NCBI RefSeq assembly: GCF_024437655.1
Contig: NZ_JANBVF010000001.1
Coordinates: 1-64,000 of the forward strand
DNA: 64,000 bases
Direction: 5' to 3'
DNA from: Chitinolyticbacter albus
GTDB lineage: Bacteria > Pseudomonadota > Gammaproteobacteria > Burkholderiales > Chitinibacteraceae
Part shown: one piece after another, positions 46,330 to 55,115 of the stretch
How positions within the stretch are numbered: position 1 is the first letter of the stretch
Layout: the number at the start of each line of letters is the position of its first letter
Notes under the pieces: model-generated
Told to the model about the DNA's origin: nothing
Seen by the model: only the letters and a program-made list of their open reading frames with translations
Database searches by the model: none
Translations under genes and position numbers: made by a program

Positions 46330-46917
46330 TCAGCCGTGCGTGCGCACGTCGTGCCGGCGCCAGCCGGCGTCGTGCACCGGAATCGCGGCCAGCCGCTGCA
46401 GCAATGTGTGCACATCGGCCTCGACCACCAGCCGCTCGACCTCGTCCATCCGCACGAAGCCCCCTTGCGCCGCGGTGCGCATAAAGGCGAGCAAGCCATC
46501 GAAATAGCCATGGGTGTTGAGCAGCGCCACCGGCTTGCCGTGCAGGCCGATCTGCGCCCAGGTCAGGATCTCGAACAGCTCGTCCAACGTGCCAAAGCCG
46601 CCCGGCATCGCAACAAAGGCATCGGCGAGTTCGGCCATCCTGGCCTTGCGCGTGTGCATCGAATCGACGACGACCAGCTCGGACAAGCCACCATGCGCCA
46701 GTTCGCGCTCGACCATGAAATGCGGGATCACGCCGATCACGCGGCCACCCGCGGCCAGCGCACCGTCGGCCACCTCACCCATCAGCCCGACATGGCCACC
46801 GCCGTAGACCAGCGTGCGTCCACCTGCGGCCAGCACGGCGCCGAGCTGGCGGGCGGCTGCGGTGTGCGCGGGATCGGTGCCGTGGCGGGCACCGCAGAAG
46901 ACGACTACATGTTGCAT
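46330..46917 (-). CDS. LOG family protein (TIGR00730)
   Basis: 195-residue Rossmann-fold protein of the LOG/TIGR00730 family. It has the signature PGGFGTLDELFEILTWAQ and GGGHVGLMGEVADGAL. Relatives hydrolyse cytokinin ribotides or AMP-like nucleoside monophosphates to free base and ribose phosphate; the bacterial role is probably nucleotide housekeeping. It sits between pheA and hisC, which is not its usual neighbourhood. Confidence 0.9.
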   Translation of the reverse strand: MQHVVVFCGARHGTDPAHTAAARQLGAVLAAGGRTLVYGGGHVGLMGEVADGALAAGGRVIGVIPHFMVERELAHGGLSELVVVDSMHTRKARMAELADAFVAMPGGFGTLDELFEILTWAQIGLHGKPVALLNTHGYFDGLLAFMRTAAQGGFVRMDEVERLVVEADVHTLLQRLAAIPVHDAGWRRHDVRTHG

Positions 46918-47037
46918 GGTGACTCCCGAAGCAAATGGGCAGCGCTCAGGCTGCCCATTGTTGATTGCATTGCGTCGCGTAACGACGTCATTCCGTCTTC
47001 AGCTCGGGCGACAAAAGCGTCGCGCGCTGAGGCGCCC

Positions 47038-48120
47038 TCAGATCACCGCCTGCGGATAGCTACCGATCACCTTGACGAAGGCAGCCACGCCCTTGAGCTC
47101 GGCGATCGCCGCGGCAACGTGCACGTCGCCAGCGTGGCCTTCGACATCGACGAAGAACAGGTATTCCCACAAGCCGGTGCGGCTAGGGCGCGATTCGAAC
47201 TTGCTCATCGATACGCCATGCCGCGCCAGCGGCTCGACCAGCGCGTGCAACGCGCCGGGCCGATTGGGCGCGGAGATCAGCAAGGACGTCTTGTCGCGGC
47301 CGCTCGCCGTCGTTTCCTGATGGCCCAGCACCAAAAAGCGCGTGGTGTTGTTGGGCTCGTCCTCGATGTTCTGCGCCAGTTTGAGCAGGTTGAAGTTTTC
47401 CGCCGCCGCATCCCCGGCAATGGCGGCGGCGCTTGGATCCTCGCTCGCCAGCTTGGCGGCATGGGCATTGCTCGCTACCGAAATACGCTCCACATCGGCC
47501 GGCAGGTTCTTGTTCAGCCACTCGTGGCACTGCGCCAGGCTTTGCGCGTGCGAATAGACGCGGCGTATGCCTTCCTTGCCGTCGGTGGCGCGCAACAGGT
47601 GATGATGAATGCGCAGCACCACCTCGCCGCAGATCTTGAGCGGCGTGTTGACCATCAAGTCCAGCGTGCGCCCGACTGCGCCTTCGGTGGAGTTCTCCAC
47701 CGGCGCGACCACGTAGTCGGCCGAACCTGATTCGACGGCGCGGAACGCCTCGTCGATCGAGCCACAGGCCTGCGTCGCCGCGGCATGGCCGAAATGCTTG
47801 ATCGCGGCAGCCTGGGTGAAAGTGCCGATCGGGCCGAGGAAGGCGATGGTGAGCGGCCGCTCCAGCGCGAGACAGGCCGACATGATCTCGCGAAACAGCT
47901 TGGCTGCCGCTTCGCCCGACAGCGGGCCCTGGTTCAGCGCCTTGATGCGCATCAGCACCTGGGCTTCGCGCTCGGGTCGGTAGACCACGCCACCGCCCTT
48001 GATCTCGCCGATGGTGCGCGCATGCTGCGCGCGCTGGTTCAGTAGCTGCAGCACCTCGGCATCGATGGCATCGATGGCATCGCGATGTTGCTTGAGTTGG
48101 CTTTCGAGCTTGTTGTCCAT
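47038..48120 (-). CDS. pheA: Chorismate mutase/prephenate dehydratase (P-protein)
   Basis: 360-residue bifunctional enzyme for phenylalanine synthesis. An AroQ chorismate mutase domain (about 1-90) is followed by prephenate dehydratase (about 91-275) with the TTRF motif at 259-262. A C-terminal ACT regulatory domain holds ESRP at 309-312, the phenylalanine-binding loop. It lies 43 bases after a small membrane-protein gene that separates it from serC. Confidence 0.96.
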   Translation of the reverse strand: MDNKLESQLKQHRDAIDAIDAEVLQLLNQRAQHARTIGEIKGGGVVYRPEREAQVLMRIKALNQGPLSGEAAAKLFREIMSACLALERPLTIAFLGPIGTFTQAAAIKHFGHAAATQACGSIDEAFRAVESGSADYVVAPVENSTEGAVGRTLDLMVNTPLKICGEVVLRIHHHLLRATDGKEGIRRVYSHAQSLAQCHEWLNKNLPADVERISVASNAHAAKLASEDPSAAAIAGDAAAENFNLLKLAQNIEDEPNNTTRFLVLGHQETTASGRDKTSLLISAPNRPGALHALVEPLARHGVSMSKFESRPSRTGLWEYLFFVDVEGHAGDVHVAAAIAELKGVAAFVKVIGSYPQAVI

Positions 48121-48163
48121 ACGGGGTCTTTCCGCCCTGAGGGATTGCGTGCGGCCTGGCCGC

Positions 48164-48373
48164 TTATTGGTGTTTGGCCGGATCGAACAGCGCTGCGTCG
48201 ACGATGGACCACAGGTGCACGACCCAGCCCATGAAGATGAACCAGAGCACGGCGGCGAGCACGAACATCAGCGCTGCCTTCAGCACCCGGCCCTGTACCA
48301 GTTGGCCCAGACCGGGAATGAAGAAGCTCGCCAGCGCCGCGAGTACGTTGCCACCGCTACCTTGCCCGGCCAT
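48164..48373 (-). CDS. Small membrane protein
   Basis: 69-residue hydrophobic protein with two likely membrane helices, around 8-28 (ASFFIPGLGQLVQG) and 32-55 (ALMFVLAAVLWFIFMGWVVHLW). The PGLGQ turn resembles the TM2-domain/DUF5683-type small membrane proteins. Start ATG 48373 has GAGG upstream, and overlaps no other gene; the open frame extends to a TTG at 48385 inside the serC 3' end. It is inserted between serC and pheA. Function unknown. Confidence 0.7.
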   Translation of the reverse strand: MAGQGSGGNVLAALASFFIPGLGQLVQGRVLKAALMFVLAAVLWFIFMGWVVHLWSIVDAALFDPAKHQ

Positions 48374-48381
48374 CGCTCGCC

Positions 48382-49464
48382 TCAACCGTGGCTACGCGTG
48401 AAATCGCGCATATAGTCGCACAGCGCCTTCACACCCTCGAGCGGCATGGCGTTGTAGATCGAAGCGCGCATGCCGCCAACCGAGCGGTGGCCCTTGAGCT
48501 GCACCAGGCCACGCGCCTTGGCGCCTTCGAGGAAGGCATCATCGAGCGACTCGTCCGCCAGGCGGAACGGCACGTTCATGCGCGAGCGGAACGGTTTCTC
48601 GACCGGGCAGCTGTAAAAGCCCGCGGAAGTGTCGATGGTTTCGTAGAGCAGCGCCGCCTTCTCGATATTGCGCGCCTCGATGCCGGCCACGCCGCCGCGC
48701 TCCAGCAGCCACTTGAACACCAGGCCCGCCATGTAGATGCCGAAGGTCGGCGGCGTGTTGTAGAGCGAATCGGCCTCGGCATGCACGCTGTAGTCGAGCA
48801 TGGTCGGCGTGCCAAGCCGGGCGTGGCCCAGCAGGTCTTCGCGCACGATGGCAAGGGTCAGGCCCGAGGGGCCGATATTCTTCTGCGCACCGGCGTAGAT
48901 CAGCCCGAACTTCGACACGTCCACGGGTTGCGACAGGATGTTGGACGACATGTCGCACACCAGCGGCACAGCGGATTGCGGCACATAGGGAAACTCGACT
49001 CCGCCTATGGTCTCGTTCGAGCAGTAGTGCAGGTAGGCGGCATTCTCGCTGCGCTGCCAGCTCGCCTCGTCCGGGATGGAGGTGAAGTGCCCACCTTCGC
49101 CACTCGCCGCGATATTCACGTTCGCATAGCGACGCGCTTCCTTGATCGCGATCTTGGACCAGTGGCCGGTGTTCACGTAATCGACCGTGTCGCCCTCAGC
49201 CGCCAGGTTGAGCGGCACCATGGCGAACTGGAAATGCGCCCCGCCCTGCAGGAACAGGATGCGGTGACTCTTCGGCACGGCCAGGAGCTTGCGCAGGTCC
49301 GCCTCGGCCTCGGTGATGATCTGGGTGAATTCGCGCCCACGATGACTCATCTCCATCACGCTCATGCCGCTGCCGTGCCAGTCGACGAGTTCTGCCTGCG
49401 CAGCGAGCAGCACCTCGCGCGGCAATACAGCGGGGCCAGAGCTGAAGTTGTACACCTGGGTCAT
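48382..49464 (-). CDS. serC: Phosphoserine aminotransferase
   Basis: 360-residue PLP enzyme for serine and pyridoxal phosphate synthesis. It opens with the family stretch [12 protein letters not shown], has the PLP Lys195 in [12 protein letters not shown] and the C-terminal [17 protein letters not shown]. Length equals the family norm. It stands 43 bases after the second thioesterase gene in the gyrA-serC-pheA-hisC run. Confidence 0.97.
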   Translation of the reverse strand: MTQVYNFSSGPAVLPREVLLAAQAELVDWHGSGMSVMEMSHRGREFTQIITEAEADLRKLLAVPKSHRILFLQGGAHFQFAMVPLNLAAEGDTVDYVNTGHWSKIAIKEARRYANVNIAASGEGGHFTSIPDEASWQRSENAAYLHYCSNETIGGVEFPYVPQSAVPLVCDMSSNILSQPVDVSKFGLIYAGAQKNIGPSGLTLAIVREDLLGHARLGTPTMLDYSVHAEADSLYNTPPTFGIYMAGLVFKWLLERGGVAGIEARNIEKAALLYETIDTSAGFYSCPVEKPFRSRMNVPFRLADESLDDAFLEGAKARGLVQLKGHRSVGGMRASIYNAMPLEGVKALCDYMRDFTRSHG

Positions 49465-49507
49465 CGTCGTTCTCTCTATTGCGGGGTGGATACGATAATC
49501 ACAGCGA

Positions 49508-49948
49508 TCACGAAAGCAGGAAATGCGCCCGGGCAGACGCCACGGGCTTGGCCAAGTCGTCCTGCCACGCGGTCATTAACACATTGGCGACGCGCTTGCC
49601 CTGGCGCACGATCTCGCAGCGGCCGTACAAATCGACCGGCCGGCCGCTACGCAGGTAGTCGATGGAAAAATCGACCACCTTGGGGATGGCATTGGTCTCG
49701 GCCGAAGTCAGCAGCGTGAGGACCGCGGCGGTTTCCAGGAAGCCGCCGATCACGCCGCCATGCAAGGCTGGCAGCAGCACGTTGCCGACATTGGACTGGG
49801 CAAACGGCAGCGTGAAACGCAGCTCGCCGGCCTGCTCCGCCATTTGCATACCGATGGTGCGGGCATACGGAATGGCCACGATCACGGCGCTGTAGTCGCC
49901 GTTTTCACGCGCCAGCTGCCAGCAGTGTTTCATTTCGCTCTGGGTCAT
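49508..49948 (-). CDS. PaaI-family hotdog thioesterase 2
   Basis: 146-residue PaaI-type hotdog thioesterase, likely a cytosolic acyl-CoA hydrolase. The family block is [18 protein letters not shown], the hotdog helix with its HGG motif. The ATG overlaps the stop of the previous thioesterase gene (ATGA), so the two are coupled and may form a heteromer. Substrate unknown. Confidence 0.87.
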   Translation of the reverse strand: MTQSEMKHCWQLARENGDYSAVIVAIPYARTIGMQMAEQAGELRFTLPFAQSNVGNVLLPALHGGVIGGFLETAAVLTLLTSAETNAIPKVVDFSIDYLRSGRPVDLYGRCEIVRQGKRVANVLMTAWQDDLAKPVASARAHFLLS

Positions 49949-50379
49949 GCCGCCCCCACTTGCGTGCGCATGAAAGTGCCGACCCCGTGCGCGATCTCTC
50001 GCTCGTCCTGATAGGCGACAGCGCGAGTAAAGGCGATCTGGCTCGTCAGCCGATAGCATTCGGCCCGGCACAGGACGGCCACGCCCGCGGTGGCGGGACG
50101 CAGGTAGTCGATGCGCAAATCCAGCGTCGCCACGCTTTCGGGGGCGTCGAACAAGGTGTAGATACAGGTGCCGCTGGCCGTATCGATCAGCGTGGTGACG
50201 GCCCCGCCATGCACCACGCCGGTTTCCGGATTGCCGACGATGGCTTCCGAATACGGCAGGCGCAGCAGCACGGAGCCGGCATCGGCCTCGACGTACTCGA
50301 GGCCGAGCACCTGGCAATGCGGCAAGGTCATGAACCAGCGCTGCAGCTGGTCAAAGAACGCGGGATTGCGGACCGCCAT
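49945..50379 (-). CDS. PaaI-family hotdog thioesterase 1
   Basis: 144-residue hotdog thioesterase with GVVHGGAVTTLIDTASG and the following strand LDLRIDYLRPA, typical of PaaI-like acyl-CoA thioesterases. Start ATG 50379 is fixed by AAGGAG at 50386-50391, which overlaps the gyrA stop codon at 50390-50392. It therefore probably reads through from gyrA. A paralogous thioesterase follows with a 4-base overlap. Confidence 0.88.
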   Translation of the reverse strand: MAVRNPAFFDQLQRWFMTLPHCQVLGLEYVEADAGSVLLRLPYSEAIVGNPETGVVHGGAVTTLIDTASGTCIYTLFDAPESVATLDLRIDYLRPATAGVAVLCRAECYRLTSQIAFTRAVAYQDEREIAHGVGTFMRTQVGAA

Positions 50380-50389
50380 CGGCTGCTCC

Positions 50390-53104
50390 TTACTCTCCCG
50401 CAGCTTCGCCAGCAGGCGTATCGCCGGCAGGGGCGTCACCTTCAGCCTCGCCGAGCACCACTTCGTCCTCGTCCGCCTCGGCCACCTTCTCGAGGCCGGA
50501 GAGCTTCTCGCCCTCGTCGAGGTTGATCAGGCGCACGCCCTGAGCGGCACGCCCGGTCTCGCGGATTTCCGCCACACGAGTACGGATCAGCACGCCACCC
50601 GTGGTGATCAGCATCAGGTGATCGCTTTCCTCGACCAGGGTCGCGGCCACCAGCTTGCCGTTGCGCTCGCCGGTATCGATGGCGATCACGCCCTGCGTGC
50701 CACGGCTGGTCAGGCGGTAGTCCGCAATCGGGGTACGCTTGCCGTAGCCGTTTTCGGTCGCGGTCAGCACCTGCTGATCCGCCGACTCGGCGACCAGCAG
50801 CGCAATCAGCTTCTGGCCTTCTGCGAGCTTCATGCCGCGCACGCCACGGGAGTTACGCCCCATCGGCCGCACCTTGTCCTGGCTGAAGCGCACCGACTTG
50901 CCGGCGTCCGAGAACAGCATGACCTGATCGCCTTCGACCGTCTGCTCAGCATCGTCGAATGCCTCATCGTCGAGCGCTGCCTCGTCGTCGGCCGCATCGT
51001 CATCGAGCAACTGGCCGCCTGCGCCGCGCGTCAGCGCCACGCCGATCAGGTCATTGCCGTCTTCCAGGTTGATCGCGATGATGCCGCGCTTCATCGGCCG
51101 CGAGAACGCCGTCAGCGGCGTCTTCTTGACCGTGCCATCGGCCGTGGCCATGAACACGAACTGGTCGTCGGTGAATTCCTTCACCGGCAGCACGGCGCTG
51201 ATCTTCTCGCCATCCTGCAATGGCAGCAGGTTGACGATGGGCTTGCCGCGGCTGGTACGCCCGCCTTGCGGCAGCTCGTACACCTTCAGCCAGTAGACGC
51301 GACCGAAGCTGGAGAAGCACAGGATGTAGTTGTGGGTATTGGCGACAAACAACTGGTCGATGAAGTCGTCATCCTTGGTCGCTGCGGCCTGCTTGCCGCG
51401 ACCACCGCGACGCTGGGCGCTGTACTCGTCGACCGGCGTCGCCTTCATATAGCCGCCGTGAGTCAGCGTCACCACCATGTCTTGCGGCGTGATCAGGTCT
51501 TCGATGCACAGATCCTCACCGTGGGCGACGATCTCGGAGCGGCGCGCATCGCCATACTGCTCCTTCACTTGCCCCAGCTCGTCGACGATGATCTGGCGCA
51601 CGCGTTCCGGCTTGGCGAGGATATCCAGGAGATCGAGGATCTTGTCCATCACCTCGCGGTACTCGCCAACGATCTTGTCCTGCTCGAGGCCGGTCAGCCG
51701 TTGCAGGCGCATGTCGAGGATGGCCTGGGCCTGTACATCGGACAAGCGATAGCCGTCCGCCCCCATGCCGAACTCGATCGCAAGACCATCCGGGCGCGAG
51801 GCCGACAGATCGGCGCGCGACAGCATGTCCTCGACCAGTTGCGAGCGCCAGGTACGGCCCATCAGGGCGATCTTGGCCTCAGGCGGCGTTGCGGCAGCCT
51901 TGATCAGCGCGATGATCTCGTCGACGTTCGACAACGCCACCGCCAGACCTTCGAGGATATGGCCGCGCTCGCGCGCTTTCCTCAGCTCGAACACCGTGCG
52001 GCGGTTGACCACTTCGCGACGATGGCGCAGGAAGCACTCGAGCACCTGCTTCAGATTCAGCAGGCGCGGCTGGCCGTCGACCAGCGCCACCATGTTGATG
52101 CCGAAGCTGTCCTGCAGCTGGGTGTGCTTGTACAGATTGTTGAGCACCACGTCGGGCATTTCGTTGCGCTTGAGCTCGATCACCACGCGCATGCCGGATT
52201 TGTCCGACTCGTCGCGGATTTCCGAAATCCCTTCCATGGTCTTTTCGCGCACCAGCTCGCCGATGCGCTCAAGCAACTTGGCCTTGTTCACCTGATAAGG
52301 CAGCTCGTCGACCACGATCTGCTGGCGATCGCTGTTCTTGCTCACGTCCTCGAAATGGCAACGCGCGCGCATCACCACCCGGCCACGTCCGGTGCGATAG
52401 CCCTCGCGCACGCCATTGATGCCGTAGATGATGCCGGCCGTAGGAAAATCCGGTGCCGGGATGAAATCGATCAGTTCATCCACAGTGAGTTCCGGGTTGG
52501 CCAGCAACGCCAGCGCGCCATCGATCACTTCGGACAGGTTGTGCGGCGGAATATTGGTCGCCATGCCCACGGCGATGCCCGAGCTGCCATTGACCAGCAG
52601 GTTGGGGATGCGCGTCGGCAGGACGGTGGGCTCGAGTTCCTTCTCGTCGTAGTTCGGCGTGAAGTCGACCGTTTCCTTGTCGATATCGGCGAGCAGCTCG
52701 CTCGATACCCGCGCCAGCCGGCACTCGGTATAACGATAGGCGGCGGCCGGATCGCCATCGATGGAGCCGAAGTTGCCCTGACCATCGATCAGCATGTAGC
52801 GCAGCGAAAAATTCTGCGCCATCCGCACCAGTGCCTCATACGCGGCGCTATCACCATGCGGATGGTATTTACCGAGCACATCGCCGATCACCCGGGCGCA
52901 CTTCACATACGAGCGGTTCCAGACGTTGTTGCTTTCATGCATCGCGAACAGGATGCGCCGATGTACGGGCTTGAGGCCGTCACGCGCATCCGGCAGCGCC
53001 CGCCCGACGATCACGCTCATCGCGTAGTCGAGGTAGGATCGGCGCATTTCCTCTTCGAGGCTAACGGGAATTGTTTCTTTGGCGAAGCTGTTTTGTTCGG
53101 ACAT
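50390..53104 (-). CDS. gyrA: DNA gyrase subunit A
   Basis: 904-residue type II topoisomerase subunit that cuts and rejoins DNA. The active Tyr is Tyr125 in YRYTECR. The quinolone-resistance region [17 protein letters not shown] has Ser86 (E. coli Ser83) and Glu90 where E. coli has Asp87. The GyrA box reads QRRGGRGKQ. The C-terminal beta-pinwheel carries an acidic insertion ([18 protein letters not shown], around residues 690-715) and an acidic tail. It is longer than E. coli GyrA (875). It starts the gyrA-serC-pheA-hisC run. Confidence 0.97.
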   Translation of the reverse strand: MSEQNSFAKETIPVSLEEEMRRSYLDYAMSVIVGRALPDARDGLKPVHRRILFAMHESNNVWNRSYVKCARVIGDVLGKYHPHGDSAAYEALVRMAQNFSLRYMLIDGQGNFGSIDGDPAAAYRYTECRLARVSSELLADIDKETVDFTPNYDEKELEPTVLPTRIPNLLVNGSSGIAVGMATNIPPHNLSEVIDGALALLANPELTVDELIDFIPAPDFPTAGIIYGINGVREGYRTGRGRVVMRARCHFEDVSKNSDRQQIVVDELPYQVNKAKLLERIGELVREKTMEGISEIRDESDKSGMRVVIELKRNEMPDVVLNNLYKHTQLQDSFGINMVALVDGQPRLLNLKQVLECFLRHRREVVNRRTVFELRKARERGHILEGLAVALSNVDEIIALIKAAATPPEAKIALMGRTWRSQLVEDMLSRADLSASRPDGLAIEFGMGADGYRLSDVQAQAILDMRLQRLTGLEQDKIVGEYREVMDKILDLLDILAKPERVRQIIVDELGQVKEQYGDARRSEIVAHGEDLCIEDLITPQDMVVTLTHGGYMKATPVDEYSAQRRGGRGKQAAATKDDDFIDQLFVANTHNYILCFSSFGRVYWLKVYELPQGGRTSRGKPIVNLLPLQDGEKISAVLPVKEFTDDQFVFMATADGTVKKTPLTAFSRPMKRGIIAINLEDGNDLIGVALTRGAGGQLLDDDAADDEAALDDEAFDDAEQTVEGDQVMLFSDAGKSVRFSQDKVRPMGRNSRGVRGMKLAEGQKLIALLVAESADQQVLTATENGYGKRTPIADYRLTSRGTQGVIAIDTGERNGKLVAATLVEESDHLMLITTGGVLIRTRVAEIRETGRAAQGVRLINLDEGEKLSGLEKVAEADEDEVVLGEAEGDAPAGDTPAGEAAGE

Positions 53105-53157
53105 CTTCCTGGGACCGTAGATGGCGCCTTCTCATACAAGCTGAGGGAGCAAGGGAG

Positions 53158-53180
53158 CCTTGTCGAAGTGTGCGACAAGG
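53158..53180 (-). other. Hairpin in the gyrA leader
   Basis: Perfect 8-bp inverted repeat CCTTGTCG/CGACAAGG with a 7-base loop, about 54 bases before the gyrA ATG. It lies within the predicted 5' leader; no U-run follows. Confidence 0.4.
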
Positions 53181-53209
53181 GCGATGATCTGCTAAGAAAA
53201 CAGGAGGGA

Positions 53210-53238
53210 AGTTTATCACGCCCCCCTTATCACTCCAA
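53210..53238 (-). promoter_or_regulatory. Putative gyrA promoter
   Basis: On the minus strand a -35 TTGGAG (53238-53233) and a -10 TAAACT (53215-53210) are 17 bases apart. The start of transcription would be near 53203, giving a leader of about 98 bases. Confidence 0.4.
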
Positions 53239-53277
53239 TTTTGTGGCCTGCGATCGAAAAATTCACGACGTGTTCAT

Positions 53278-53307
53278 TTGCATACGCGAAAGTTAAGACA
53301 CTAGAAT
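53278..53307 (+). promoter_or_regulatory. Putative promoter of the ompA-like gene
   Basis: A -35 TTGCAT (53278-53283) and a -10 TAGAAT (53302-53307) are separated by 18 bases, giving a leader of about 115 bases. Confidence 0.45.
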
Positions 53308-53429
53308 ATGAACCGTTACTGATTGGTTGGTTGGAACTTACAGCATTTTGTGCCAATCATTGAGTCTAGTACGAAAAGGGTAACTGGTTCCCTGGCTTTG
53401 CAATCAAACTACCTAGGAGAAATAAAACT

Positions 53430-54122
53430 ATGCAGTCGCTCAAGAAATCCCTGCTTCAGTTCGCTATTGCCGGCGCTCTCGGCGTATCGGCTACCGCGTT
53501 CGCCGCGACCGATGCCTATGTCACCAACGGCACCAATGTAAACCCAGCCAACCCGGAAGGCGTGGTCAAGAACGGTATCGGCGAGTGCTGGCAAACCGGC
53601 TCCTGGAGCGCAGATAAAGCCAAGACCATCAAGGGTTGCCCGGGCTACGTCGAGCCGACAGCTCCCGCAACGCCCACTCCGGCAGTGGCCCCCACTCCCG
53701 TCCCGGCCCCGGTCGCGTCCACCAAGAAGTTCACGCTGCAAGCCGAAGTGCTGTTCGACTTCAACAAGGCGGTGCTCAAGCCGTCGGGTAAGGACGCGCT
53801 CGACCAGCTTTACAACGAAGTTGTGAACCTCGACCCGAAGGACGGTGGTGCCGTGGTCGTGGGTCACACCGACCGCCTCGGTTCGGAAAAGTACAACCTC
53901 GAACTGGGCTATCGCCGCGCCAAGGCCGTTCAGGACTACCTGATTGCCAAGGGTGCTCCGGCTGACCGTATCACCGCAGAATCGCGCGGCGAAGGCGAGC
54001 CGGTTACTGGCGACACTTGCAACGCCATCAAGTCGCGCGCCAAGCTGGTCGAATGCCTGACGCCGGACCGTCGCGTCGAAATCGAAGTTCGCGGTTCCCG
54101 CGAAGTGATTGAAACCAAGTAA
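53430..54122 (+). CDS. OmpA-family outer membrane protein, RmpM-like
   Basis: 230-residue periplasmic/outer-membrane protein. A signal peptide (about 1-25, ending AFA|AT) is followed by a short N-terminal region, a Pro/Ala/Thr linker (about 75-100) and an OmpA peptidoglycan-binding domain (about 105-222) with [23 protein letters not shown]. It lacks an eight-strand barrel and resembles the neisserial RmpM/class 4 protein, which ties porins to peptidoglycan. AGGAG stands before the ATG. Codon use suggests high expression. Confidence 0.9.
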   Translation: MQSLKKSLLQFAIAGALGVSATAFAATDAYVTNGTNVNPANPEGVVKNGIGECWQTGSWSADKAKTIKGCPGYVEPTAPATPTPAVAPTPVPAPVASTKKFTLQAEVLFDFNKAVLKPSGKDALDQLYNEVVNLDPKDGGAVVVGHTDRLGSEKYNLELGYRRAKAVQDYLIAKGAPADRITAESRGEGEPVTGDTCNAIKSRAKLVECLTPDRRVEIEVRGSREVIETK

Positions 54123-54139
54123 TCCGGTTTCGATCAAAC

Positions 54140-54163
54140 AGCCCCGCTTCGGCGGGGCTTTTT
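54140..54163 (+). terminator. Rho-independent terminator after the ompA-like gene
   Basis: An 8-bp stem AGCCCCGC/GCGGGGCT with a stable TTCG loop and a T-run to 54163, beginning 18 bases after the stop codon. Confidence 0.92.
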
Positions 54164-54191
54164 ACATTCCGGGCCGGGAGCGCACGCCTTA

Positions 54192-54456
54192 GAGCCTGTT
54201 TACGATCTTTTCGCGACAGCGTTCGGGGTAGTGCCGGTGTGCGGCAAGGCGCAAGACGTGCTGCAGTATGAATACTGTGAGCGGCTTGCAACGCAGCAGC
54301 GCGCCGGCAGTGCCCCGAACCCTGCGGGCCGGGTCGGAAAATGGTCATCCACTGCGTTGTACTCCTTGGAAATAACCCGTTATTACCCGTGTCGTACGCC
54401 TTGTGCCTAACCATTTTCCGGCCCGGCGCTGCCGTGAAAAGATCGTAAACAGGCTC
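54192..54456. mobile_element. MITE-like element, 265 bp, flanked by TTA direct repeats
   Basis: The ends are inverted repeats starting GAGCCTGTTTACGATCTTTT, perfect for about 21 bases and imperfect for about 38. TTA lies directly outside both ends (54189-54191 and 54457-54459), consistent with a 3-bp target duplication of TNA type. The interior has no gene but holds two nested hairpins: TTCGGGG-type arms at about 54221-54236 and 54305-54320, and arms 54330-54345 with 54410-54425. The TNA duplication and GAGCCTG end resemble IS5-family (IS1031-group) elements, so it may be moved in trans. Its right end is 42 bases before the lolA ATG. Confidence 0.75.
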
Positions 54457-54497
54457 TTAGCATGGGCGCAGCGCCCCAACTGGTTCACAATATCGCG

Positions 54498-55115
54498 ATG
54501 ACCTCCACCCTGACTCCCCTGTCCCTCCTGGCCGCGCTGGCCCTCGTTCCCGCCCAGGCAGCCGATGCCCTGGCGACGCTCAAGGCGGCGCTTGCCGAGA
54601 CGCAAACCCTGCAAGGCAGTTTCAGCCAGACCGTCACCCAGCAACGGGGAAAGCCCCAGCAAAGCCGGGGCGAACTCGCCATCGAGAGACCCGGCAAGTT
54701 CCGCTGGTCATACTCCGCGCCCTATGAACAATTGATCGTCGGCGACGGCAACAGCGTATGGCTGTACGACCCTGACCTGCGCCAAGCCACCGTCAAGAGC
54801 ATGGGCACCGCGCTCGAATCGAGCCCCGCGGCGCTGTTGGCTGGTGACAATGCGCTGGAGAAAAACTACAGCGTACAAGCCCTGCCAGCGAAGAACGGGC
54901 TCTCCTGGCTGGAAGCCACGCCCAAGAGCGAGGAGTCGGGCTTTACCAGCGTGCGGCTTGGCCTGAAGGGCCGTGACATCGTCGAGATGGAGCTGGTCGA
55001 TCGCTTTGATCAACTGACCCGCCTGCGCTTTGAGAACATCAAGCGCAACGCCAAGCTCGACCCGGCGCTGTTCCGCTTTACGCCGCCCAAAGACGTCGAT
55101 GTCGTCCGCGAATGA
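54498..55115 (+). CDS. lolA: Outer-membrane lipoprotein carrier protein
   Basis: 205-residue periplasmic chaperone that moves lipoproteins from LolCDE to LolB. A signal peptide (about 1-21, ending AQA|AD) is followed by LQGSFSQTV, RPGKFRWSYSAPYEQLIVGDG and the C-terminal [10 protein letters not shown], all family marks. ATG 54498 is chosen because the reading frame extension to 54462 has no ribosome site. It overlaps rarA by 17 bases, and the lolA-rarA-serS order is common in betaproteobacteria. Its native promoter region is interrupted by the MITE. Confidence 0.95.
   Translation: MTSTLTPLSLLAALALVPAQAADALATLKAALAETQTLQGSFSQTVTQQRGKPQQSRGELAIERPGKFRWSYSAPYEQLIVGDGNSVWLYDPDLRQATVKSMGTALESSPAALLAGDNALEKNYSVQALPAKNGLSWLEATPKSEESGFTSVRLGLKGRDIVEMELVDRFDQLTRLRFENIKRNAKLDPALFRFTPPKDVDVVRE

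Larger units (their letters stand above)
53105..53429. other. Intergenic region between gyrA and the ompA-like gene
   Basis: 325 bases holding the divergent promoters of gyrA and the ompA-like gene and an 8-bp hairpin in the gyrA leader; no gene is seen in it. TAGGAG at 53412-53417 is the ribosome site of the ompA-like gene. Confidence 0.6.

Noticed and set aside
50168-53296. A 1042-codon open frame antisense to gyrA
   Set aside because: It is the shadow of gyrA and carries no recognisable domain.
54192-54456. Calling this element a complete insertion sequence
   Set aside because: 265 bases hold no transposase gene; only the ends and target duplication are IS-like.
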